Source: Actinacidiphila oryziradicis (GTDB taxonomy: Bacteria > Actinomycetota > Actinomycetes > Streptomycetales > Streptomycetaceae). From it: a DNA stretch of 36,312 nucleotides. The stretch is from NCBI RefSeq assembly GCF_005047355.1, contig NZ_SUMC01000075.1, positions 1-36,312 of the forward strand, read 5' to 3'. The translations under genes were made by a program, and so were the position numbers. The notes beneath the pieces were generated by a model. That model ran no database searches. It was not told the origin of the DNA and was given only the letters and a program-made list of their open reading frames with translations. Below, piece by piece: positions 30,481-36,312 of the stretch (the stretch's first letter is position 1; each line of letters starts with the position of its first letter).

Positions 30481-32018
30481 CGGAACCACGCGGTCCATCC
30501 GCGGACGCAGCTCCGCTGCTCACGCTCCGCGGCGTCGTCAAGACCTTTCCGGGCGTGCGCGCCTTGGATGGCGTCGAACTGACGGTGCGTCCTGGGGAGG
30601 TGCACTGCCTCCTCGGCCAGAACGGCGCGGGGAAGTCCACCCTCATCAAGATCCTCTCCGGGGTGCACCGGCCGGAAGGCGGCGAGATCCTCTGGCAGGG
30701 GCAGCCGGTGTCCTTCGCCGGGCCCCAGGCCGCGATACGCGCCGGCATCGGCACCATCTACCAGGAGCTCGACCTCGTCGCCGACATGACAGTCGCGGAG
30801 AACATCCTGCTCGGCCACGAGCCGCGCACCGGCGGCTTCGTGCGCCGGGGCGAGACCCGGGCGCGGGCACGGGAGGTGCTGGAACGGCTCGGCCACGGCG
30901 AGATCCCGGCCGACAGGCCGGTCGGCCGCCTGCCGGCTGCGGCCCAGCAGATCGTCAGCATGGCCCGCGCGCTCTCGCGCGAGGCGAAGCTGCTCATCAT
31001 GGACGAGCCGAGCGCCGTGCTCGCCCACGACGAGGTGGCGAACCTCTTCCGGGTCATCCGGGAGCTGAAGGCCGCGGGGATCGCGGTCATCTACATCTCC
31101 CACCGCCTGGAGGAGATCCGGGAGATCTGTGACCGGGTGACGGTGCTGAAGGACGGCCGCACCACGGCGGCCGACCTGCCCGCCGACACCCCGACCGGCC
31201 GGCTCGTCGACCGGATGACCGGCCGGTCCGTGGAGCACGTCTTCCCGCCCCGCCCGGACGTGGTCCCCGAGGGCGAGCTGCTGAGGGTCGAGGGCCTGAC
31301 CCGGCACGGCGAGTTCACGGACGTCTCCTTCACCGTCGGAACGGGCGAGATCGTCGGCATCGCCGGACTGGTCGGCTCTGGCCGCTCCGAGCTGCTGGAG
31401 ACGGTGTACGGCGCCCGCCGGCCCGACGCCGGGCAGGTCCTGGTGGACGGCCGCAGGCTCCGGCCCGGCAGCATCGCCGCCGCAGTCAAGGCCGGGCTCG
31501 GCCTGGCCCCCGAGGAGCGCAAGAGTCAGGCCCTGCTGCTCGGCGAGCCGGTCCAGCGCAACATCGGCCTGGCCACCCTCGACCGCCGCTCCGCCGCGGG
31601 CTTCGTCCGCGCCGGTGCCGAGCGCGAGGCGGCCGCAGCCGTCGCCGACCGGCTGGAGCTGCGGCCGCGGGACGTGCGGCGCAGGGCGGGCACCCTGTCC
31701 GGGGGCAACCAGCAGAAGGTGGTCGTGGGCCGCTGGCTGCTGGGGAGCACCCGGCTGTTGCTCCTGGACGAGCCGACCCGGGGCGTGGACGTGGGCGCCA
31801 GGGCCGAGCTGTACCAGGTGATCCGGGACCTCGCCGCCGAAGGCGTGGGCGTGCTGCTGGTCTCCAGCGAGGTGCCCGAGGTCCTCGGCCTGGCCGACCG
31901 GGTGCTGGTGATGCGCGAGGGCCGCATCGTGCAGCAGCGCAGCGCCCGGGACATCAACGAACACACGGTTCTCGACCTGGTGATGGCGGGATCCTTGCTG
32001 GAAGGGGCGGATCAGTGA
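30477..32018 (+). CDS. ribose/xylose-type sugar ABC importer ATPase, two nucleotide-binding domains
   Basis: A 513-aa RbsA/XylG/MglA-type ATPase with two fused domains. Domain 1 has Walker A GQNGAGKST, Q-loop TIYQELDLV, and Walker B KLLIMDEPSAVL; domain 2 has the degenerate Walker A LVGSGRSELLE, signature LSGGNQQKVVVGRWL and Walker B LLLLDEPTRGVDVGA. In domain 1 the signature position reads LPAAAQQIVSMARAL, as usual in the family. GTG 30477 overlaps the ROK stop and its own stop overlaps the permease GTG. A truncated, closely similar Walker-A segment lies at 35842-36085. Confidence 0.93.
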   Translation: MTEPRGPSADAAPLLTLRGVVKTFPGVRALDGVELTVRPGEVHCLLGQNGAGKSTLIKILSGVHRPEGGEILWQGQPVSFAGPQAAIRAGIGTIYQELDLVADMTVAENILLGHEPRTGGFVRRGETRARAREVLERLGHGEIPADRPVGRLPAAAQQIVSMARALSREAKLLIMDEPSAVLAHDEVANLFRVIRELKAAGIAVIYISHRLEEIREICDRVTVLKDGRTTAADLPADTPTGRLVDRMTGRSVEHVFPPRPDVVPEGELLRVEGLTRHGEFTDVSFTVGTGEIVGIAGLVGSGRSELLETVYGARRPDAGQVLVDGRRLRPGSIAAAVKAGLGLAPEERKSQALLLGEPVQRNIGLATLDRRSAAGFVRAGAEREAAAAVADRLELRPRDVRRRAGTLSGGNQQKVVVGRWLLGSTRLLLLDEPTRGVDVGARAELYQVIRDLAAEGVGVLLVSSEVPEVLGLADRVLVMREGRIVQQRSARDINEHTVLDLVMAGSLLEGADQ

Positions 32019-33022
32019 CGGAGTTGGCCTCGGCGACGACGGCACCGGCGGCGAAGACGACCTGGTGGCGGGACGACGCCAGCGAACCGGTACGGCGCAA
32101 CCTCGGGCTCACCGGGGTGCTGGTGGTGCTGGTCGTCATCGGCCTGAGCACCGCGCCGAACACGTTCCTGACGGGCGGGAACATCTCGAACATCCTGACC
32201 CAGGCGTCGGCCATCGGCGTGATCACCATCGGGATGACGTTCGTGATCATCGGCGGCGGCATCGACTTGTCGGTCGGCTCCCTGACCGCCCTTGCGGCCG
32301 TGTGGTGCACTACCTTGTCCACGCAGAGCTTCGGAGCCGGGGGCATGGTCTTCACCGCCGTCGTGGTGGGCACCGTGGCCGGCGCGGTGAACGGCGTACT
32401 GATCGCCTACGGCCGCATGGTGCCCTTCATCGCCACCCTCGCCATGATGGTCGGCGCCCAGGGTCTCGCGGAGAAGATCTCCAACAAGCAGACCCAGGTG
32501 GTGAACGTTGGCTCGATCAACCGCCTGGCCGCGAACGACATCCTGGGCATCCCGGTGCTGGTGCTGATCTTCGCCGTGGTCACCGCCGCCTGCTGGGTCC
32601 TGCTGAACCGGACCACCTTCGGCCGCCGCACCGTCGCGGTCGGCGGCAACGCCGAGGCCGCGCGGCTGGCGGGCATCAACGTCCGCCGCCAGACGGTCCT
32701 GCTCTACGCGCTGTCCGGCCTCTGCTGCGGCATCGCGGCGATCATGGTCGTCGCCCAGTCCAACGCCGGCTCCTCCGGCCAGGGCGTCCTGTACGAACTC
32801 GACGCCATCGCCGCCGCGATCATCGGCGGCACCTCGCTCACCGGCGGTCGCGGCACGGTGATCGGCTCCTTGCTCGGCGTGCTGGTCTTCACCACGATCA
32901 CCAACCTGTTCATCCTCAACAACCTGCCGACCGAGGTCCAGAACATCGTCAAGGGCGCCATCATCGTCGGCGCCGTGCTGGTCCAGCAGTTCCAGCCGAG
33001 GGAACTCTTCCGCAGGCGCTGA
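32015..33022 (+). CDS. ribose-type sugar ABC importer permease (RbsC/BPD_transp_2)
   Basis: A 335-aa polytopic membrane protein with about ten hydrophobic segments. Family marks are FLTGGNISNILTQASAIGVI, TFVIIGGGIDLSVGS, GRMVPFIATLAMM, AVGGNAEAARLAGINV and IAAAIIGGTSLTGGRGTV. One permease gene only, so it probably acts as a homodimer. GTG 32015 overlaps the ATPase stop by 4 bp. A hairpin immediately follows its stop. Confidence 0.93.
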   Translation: MTELASATTAPAAKTTWWRDDASEPVRRNLGLTGVLVVLVVIGLSTAPNTFLTGGNISNILTQASAIGVITIGMTFVIIGGGIDLSVGSLTALAAVWCTTLSTQSFGAGGMVFTAVVVGTVAGAVNGVLIAYGRMVPFIATLAMMVGAQGLAEKISNKQTQVVNVGSINRLAANDILGIPVLVLIFAVVTAACWVLLNRTTFGRRTVAVGGNAEAARLAGINVRRQTVLLYALSGLCCGIAAIMVVAQSNAGSSGQGVLYELDAIAAAIIGGTSLTGGRGTVIGSLLGVLVFTTITNLFILNNLPTEVQNIVKGAIIVGAVLVQQFQPRELFRRR

Positions 33023-33025
33023 GCC

Positions 33026-33067
33026 GCGCGGCCGGGCGGTGCAGAAGCCGCGCCCGCCGGGCCGCGC
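33026..33067 (+). promoter_or_regulatory. intra-operon hairpin between permease and binding-protein genes
   Basis: GCGCGGCCGGGCGG (33026-33039) pairs with CCGCCGGGCCGCGC (33054-33067) over 14 positions with one mismatch, loop 14 bases. It starts 3 bases after the permease stop in a 179-bp gap. It could terminate some transcripts or protect the upstream messenger; the gap also leaves room for a separate promoter for the binding protein. Confidence 0.55.
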
Positions 33068-33201
33068 CCCAAGACCCAGGCAGCCTGCCGCCCGCCCGTC
33101 CCCGGGCCCCCGCGCCGGGCCGCCGTCTCCCCGTACCCACCCGCCACGGGCGACCGCCAGACCGACGGCCGTCCGGTCCCCCTACCCTCGTGGAGGACCC
33201 C

Positions 33202-34239
33202 ATGTCCGCACTCTCCCGCCGCAACCTGCTCTTCAGCGGTGCCGCCGTCGGCGCAGGCGCCCTGGTCACCGGGTGCACCTCCAACAACGTCGCGGCCCCC
33301 GCGGTCACGGCCGCCTCCGTGGCACAGCCGAGCGGCAAGCCCGGAAAGCCCATCACGATCGGCTTCTCCTCCCCGGCCGCCGACCACGGCTGGCTGGCCG
33401 CGATCACCGCCGACGCCCAGGCGAGAGCAAAGCTCTACCCCGAGGTCACCTTCAAGATGGTCCAGGCGGGCGCGGACGCCACCGCTCAGCGCGCCGCGCT
33501 GGAGACCCTCATCCAGGAGAAGCCGGACATCATCGTCGTCCAGCCCTTCGACGGCGCCCAGCTCACCGCGACCGGCCGCGACGCCATGAACGCCGGCATC
33601 CCCGTGGTCAACCTCGACCGGGAGTTCACCGACCAGCTCGCCTACCGGCTCCTGATCCAGGGCGACAACTACGGCCTGGGCGCGGCCGCCGGCCACTACA
33701 TCGGCACCCGCCTGAAGTCGGCCGGCAAGAGCTCCCCGATCATCGCGGAGATCGCCGGCATCGACAGCCTGCCGCTCACCCAGGCCCGCAGCAAGGGGTA
33801 CAAGGACGCCCTCGCCACCCACGGCTTCAGTGTCTCGCACCGGGTGGCCGCCCAGTTCACCGTCGACTCCGGCCAGCAGGCCGCCGCCAACCTGCTGCAG
33901 GCCGCGCCCAAGCTGGACGCGATCTGGAACCACGACGACGACCAGGGCGTCGGTGTCCTTGCTGCCATCAGCCAGGCCCACCGCAGCGAGTTCTTCATGG
34001 TGGGCGGCGCCGGGTCGAGCAAGGCCATGCAGTTGATCCAGGCGGACAACAGCGTGCTGAAGGCCACCGTCACCTACAGTCCCACCATGGCCGGTTCCGC
34101 CGTGTCGCTGGCCCGGCTGATCGCCAACAACCGCGGCATGAGCGATTTGATGGACCTGACCGTTCCCAAGCAGATCGTCCTCTCCTCCGAGACGGTGACC
34201 AAGGAGAACGTCGCACAGTACCTGCCAATGGGATTCTGA
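33202..34239 (+). CDS. ribose-type sugar-binding lipoprotein (Peripla_BP_4)
   Basis: A 345-aa extracytoplasmic solute-binding protein. The signal carries both a twin arginine (SRRNLLFSG) and a lipobox (ALVTGC), so it is a Tat-dependent lipoprotein with lipid on Cys25. The mature part follows the RbsB pattern: ITIGFSSPAADHGWLAAI, QEKPDIIVVQPFDGAQL, AGIPVVNLDREF and AIWNHDDDQGVGVLAAI, where conserved Asp residues normally contact sugar hydroxyls. ATG 33202 has GGAGG 8-12 bases upstream. Placed after the permease gene and before the Gfo/Idh gene. Confidence 0.92.
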   Translation: MSALSRRNLLFSGAAVGAGALVTGCTSNNVAAPAVTAASVAQPSGKPGKPITIGFSSPAADHGWLAAITADAQARAKLYPEVTFKMVQAGADATAQRAALETLIQEKPDIIVVQPFDGAQLTATGRDAMNAGIPVVNLDREFTDQLAYRLLIQGDNYGLGAAAGHYIGTRLKSAGKSSPIIAEIAGIDSLPLTQARSKGYKDALATHGFSVSHRVAAQFTVDSGQQAAANLLQAAPKLDAIWNHDDDQGVGVLAAISQAHRSEFFMVGGAGSSKAMQLIQADNSVLKATVTYSPTMAGSAVSLARLIANNRGMSDLMDLTVPKQIVLSSETVTKENVAQYLPMGF

Positions 34240-34271
34240 CCGCGCGACCGGCGCGGCGGATGCCCCCGACT

Positions 34272-34306
34272 CGACGAAGAACTCCGCCCGGCGGACGACT
34301 TCGTCG
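34272..34306 (+). promoter_or_regulatory. hairpin between binding-protein and Gfo/Idh genes
   Basis: CGACGAAG (34272-34279) and CTTCGTCG (34299-34306) are perfect 8-bp arms, with an inner TCCGC/GCGGA pair. It lies in the 87-bp gap just before the ribosome-binding site of the next gene, and may limit read-through or translation of the dehydrogenase. Confidence 0.5.
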
Positions 34307-34326
34307 CCAGATGAACGGGAGAAACC

Positions 34327-35532
34327 TTGCCCACTCGACGACTCCGGATCGGCATGGTCGGCCACGCCTTCATGGGCACGGTGCACTCGCAGGCATGGCG
34401 CACCGTCAACCATGCGTTCGACCTGCCGGCACAGGTCGAGCTGGCAGCCGTGTGCGGCCGCGACCACGAGCGGGTCGCGGCCGCCGCGCAGCGGCTCGGC
34501 TGGGACACACACCTGACGGACTGGCGGGAGCTGGTCGCCCGCGACGACATCGACGTCATCGACATCTGCACCCCCGGCGACAGCCACGCGAAGATCGCGA
34601 TCGCCGCGCTAGAGGCGGGCAAACACGTTCTGTGCGAGAAGCCGCTGGCCAACTCGGTCGAGGAGGCCAGGGCCATGGTCGCCGCGGCGGACAAGGCGCG
34701 CCAGGCCGGCGTGCGGTCCGCCTGCGGCTTCAACTACCGCCGCGTCCCGGCCCTCTCGCTCCTGCGCAACATGATCGAGGGCGGCCGGCTGGGCCGGATC
34801 CGCCATGTCCGGGCCGCGTACCTGCAGGACTGGATCACCGATCCGGACTTCCCGCTCGTCTGGCGGCTGCGCAAGGAGGTCGCGGGCAGCGGGGCGCTGG
34901 GCGACATCGGCGCCCACATCATCGACCTGGCCCAGTACCTCACCGGAGACCGGCTCACGGGTGTGTGCGGGCTCAGCGAGACATTCGTCAAGGAGCGGCC
35001 GCTGCCCGGCGCGCCCACCGGCGGGCTGTCCGCGCAGGGGGCCGACGGCGCGCCGCGCGGCGAGGTGACCGTCGACGACGCCAGCCTCTTCCTCGGCCGC
35101 TTCGCCGGCGGGGCACTCGCGTCCTTCGAGGCGACGCGCTTCGCCACCGGGCGTCGTAACGCGCTGCGCCTGGAGATCAACGGCTCGCTCGGCTCAGCCG
35201 CGTTCGACCTGGAGCGGCTCAACGAGCTGGAGTTCCTGGACGCTACGCAGCCCGTGGCCGAGCAGGGATTCCGCCGGATCCTGGTGACCGAGCCGGAGCA
35301 CCCGTACATGGCGGCGTGGTGGCCGCCCGGCCACATCATCGGCTACGAGCACACCTTCACCCACGAGGTCCGCGACCTCGTCGAGGCCATCGTGTCGGAG
35401 CGGGACCCGCGGCCGTCGTTCGCCGACGCCCTGCAGGTGCAGCTGGTCCTCGACGCGGTCGAGCGCAGTGCCGCGGCCGGGTCGGCCTGGACGCCGGTCC
35501 CGGCGGGCGACGACCTGCCCGCGACCGCCTAA
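34327..35532 (+). CDS. Gfo/Idh/MocA-family sugar or inositol dehydrogenase
   Basis: A 401-aa NAD(P)-dependent oxidoreductase. The Rossmann start is unusual, IGMVGHAFMGTVHSQAWR in place of GxGxxG with Gly at the third position, while the catalytic lysine motif HVLCEKPLANS and the GALGDIGAHIIDLAQYLTG segment with the catalytic Asp/His are intact. A proline/glycine-rich insert (RPLPGAPTGGLSAQGADG) and DPRPSFADALQVQLVLDAVE follow, as in a large actinobacterial subgroup. The TTG at 34327 is the start, with GGGAGA 6 bases upstream. Likely oxidises the imported sugar to a keto-sugar, the substrate type for the TIM-barrel isomerases of the cluster. Confidence 0.88.
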   Translation: MPTRRLRIGMVGHAFMGTVHSQAWRTVNHAFDLPAQVELAAVCGRDHERVAAAAQRLGWDTHLTDWRELVARDDIDVIDICTPGDSHAKIAIAALEAGKHVLCEKPLANSVEEARAMVAAADKARQAGVRSACGFNYRRVPALSLLRNMIEGGRLGRIRHVRAAYLQDWITDPDFPLVWRLRKEVAGSGALGDIGAHIIDLAQYLTGDRLTGVCGLSETFVKERPLPGAPTGGLSAQGADGAPRGEVTVDDASLFLGRFAGGALASFEATRFATGRRNALRLEINGSLGSAAFDLERLNELEFLDATQPVAEQGFRRILVTEPEHPYMAAWWPPGHIIGYEHTFTHEVRDLVEAIVSERDPRPSFADALQVQLVLDAVERSAAAGSAWTPVPAGDDLPATA

Positions 35533-35555
35533 TGGGAGCTACTAATGGGAGCTAC
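35530..35555. repeat. two tandem copies of a 13-bp sequence
   Basis: TAATGGGAGCTAC occurs at 35530-35542 and again at 35543-35555. The first copy supplies the TAA stop of the dehydrogenase gene. A slippage or insertion scar at the cluster's right border is likely. Confidence 0.6.
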
Positions 35556-35718
35556 TGGGTCGGTCAGACTCGGTGCCGTAGCCGCCAGCAGGTGAGCACT
35601 CACGCCGCCGGAAGCGTTCGACTTCTGGGGTCAGACCGTGCCCCTGCTGGTCGGCCGGGAGGCCAGACCGCTGATGGGGTGGCGTGCCCTGTGAGGCTCG
35701 GAAAGTCGTCGCCGCACG
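35556..35718. other. short gap without a recognisable gene
   Basis: About 160 bp between the dehydrogenase gene and the inverted transposase tail. Partly repeated GGTCAGACC/GGCCAGACC motifs (about 35629-35680) suggest remains of a mobile-element end. No coding potential seen. Confidence 0.35.
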
Positions 35719-35841
35719 TCAAGCTACGTATCGGTACTCGTTGATGACACCGCCGAGGACGCGGCTGCGCAGTAGTCTGCGGCCTTCTAAGACCGACCGG
35801 CAGTAGGTGCTGCCTGGGATTACGAACTGCGGTCGGTTTCC
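35719..35841 (-). pseudogene. 3' end of an rve-type transposase, fused to the ABC fragment
   Basis: The last ~25 codons read LLRSRVLGGVINEYRYVA before the TGA, the typical closing peptide of the same transposase group as the fragment ending at 26406 (SAVLDGLINEYQIAS). The preceding residues (GNRPQFVIPGSTYCRSVLEG) are not recognised. The frame is continuous with the upstream ABC ATPase fragment, giving a chimeric ORF. Confidence 0.55.
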
Positions 35842-36085
35842 TGCAACGGGGCACCCCTGCCAGGTGATCTGTCCGGCGTCGGGGCGGTGCGCCCCGGAGA
35901 GCACCTTGATCAGAGTGGACTTGCCGGCACCATTTTGTCCGAGTAGGCAGTGCACCTCTCCCGGGCGCACCGTCAGGTCGACGCCGTCCAGGGCGCGTAC
36001 GCCTGGGAACGTCTTGACCACTTCGGTGAGCGTCTCTAGAACTCTGTGTGTGCCTGTGGTTTCCAGGCTTTTCGGGCGCGGCGTG
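35842..36085 (-). pseudogene. truncated sugar ABC ATPase N-terminal fragment (paralogue of the 30477 gene)
   Basis: Reading leftward, LETLTEVVKTFPGVRALDG leads to LTVRPGEVHCLLGQNGAGKS (Walker A) and HRPDAGQITWQG, about 85 percent like the start of the ATPase at 30477. Similarity stops at about 35841, before the Q-loop, where the transposase tail begins. No ATG lies in frame upstream; GTG 36021 is within the conserved region, and the expected start near 36060 has no start codon, so the 5' end may be altered as well. Not functional. Confidence 0.65.
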
Positions 36086-36312
36086 GCCGTGTGCGGTTGC
36101 CGTCTGGTGGTCCGAACCTCGGGGTGAGGGGGTGGACCTCGGTGGCGTGCAGGTGGTGGAAGCCGGTCCGCTTGGCGGCGCGGGTGCGCTGCTGGCAGGT
36201 TCTGTGTGAGAGCCGTCTCCGGCCGGCCGGAAGAAGATCTTCGGGTCGGTGGGGTGCGGGTACTCCATGACCTGGCACCGGCCCGGATACGGCGGCTGGT
36301 GTCGTGGTGTCA
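36086..36312. other. right edge without a supported gene
   Basis: Minus-strand frames here start MEYPHPTDPKIFFRPAGDG, which vaguely recalls the opening of WhiB-like proteins (DP.LFF), but no cysteine cluster follows. I see nothing that I can support. Confidence 0.3.

Noticed and set aside
32065..33201. upstream extension of the binding-lipoprotein frame
   Set aside because: Overlaps the permease gene; the Tat/lipobox signal and ribosome-binding site fix the start at 33202.
36036..36278. possible WhiB-like gene on the minus strand
   Set aside because: Only a DP..FF-like start is seen; the four conserved cysteines and the G[VI]WGG motif are missing.

Overview
The window is high-GC actinobacterial DNA, most likely from a Streptomyces or a close relative. 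The reasons are strong third-position GC, frequent GTG and TTG starts, many stop/start-overlapping genes, Tat-dependent lipoproteins, and the kinds of insertion-sequence and integrase remnants typical of Streptomyces chromosome arms. No rRNA, tRNA, CRISPR array or phage structural gene was seen. All calls are by eye, without database searches.

Region A (1-4610) is a graveyard of mobile DNA. It holds a short secreted-protein remnant, the tail of an AraC regulator, a VOC/glyoxalase fragment, a tyrosine integrase broken by one in-frame ochre stop and cut off before its catalytic end, an N-terminal scrap of a second integrase, a DUF721 fragment, a 158-bp element with perfect 24-bp inverted ends, and pieces of IS1182-, ISL3- and IS5-type transposases joined end to end. 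Two intact but unrecognised genes sit divergently inside it around a 12-bp palindrome.

Region B (4625-10154) is a 5-oxoproline (pyroglutamate) module. pxpC, pxpB and a FadR-type GntR regulator run leftward; an NCS1 permease with a cysteine-rich tail, pyroglutamyl peptidase (pcp) and pxpA run rightward. The shared intergenic region shows two good promoters and a FadR-type operator lying in the spacer of the rightward promoter. The module would release, perhaps import, and hydrolyse 5-oxoproline to glutamate. Decayed IS3-type fragments and featureless DNA follow (10155-11009).

Region C (11010-25079) is a 13-gene leftward operon facing a divergent IclR regulator. In transcription order: KdgD-like DapA-family lyase, complete peptide-type ABC importer (binding protein, two permeases, two ATPases), LigC-like Gfo/Idh oxidoreductase, class V aminotransferase, LigI-like amidohydrolase, isochorismatase-type cysteine hydrolase, metal-dependent amidohydrolase, RidA-type protein, and D-cysteine desulfhydrase/ACC deaminase-like PLP enzyme. 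Every junction from the first permease to the last gene overlaps by 4 or 8 bp. It looks like an uptake-plus-catabolism system for one nitrogen-containing compound. I do not recognise the pathway, and it is the best candidate here for an undescribed system.

Region D (25080-26406) is another run of transposase fragments (IS6-like, then the 3' end of an IS3/IS481-type gene).

Region E (26461-35532) is a sugar-type cluster: a cytoplasmic TIM-barrel isomerase/epimerase divergent from a Tat-exported one, then a ROK regulator, ribose-type ABC ATPase, permease, binding lipoprotein and a Gfo/Idh dehydrogenase. Hairpins separate the transporter genes. It is bounded by two similar transposase 3' ends in opposite orientation (26180-26406 and 35719-35841). 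The right one is fused in frame to the Walker-A part of a second sugar ABC ATPase closely similar to the one in the cluster, which suggests duplication and deletion of a related locus at the window's right edge.
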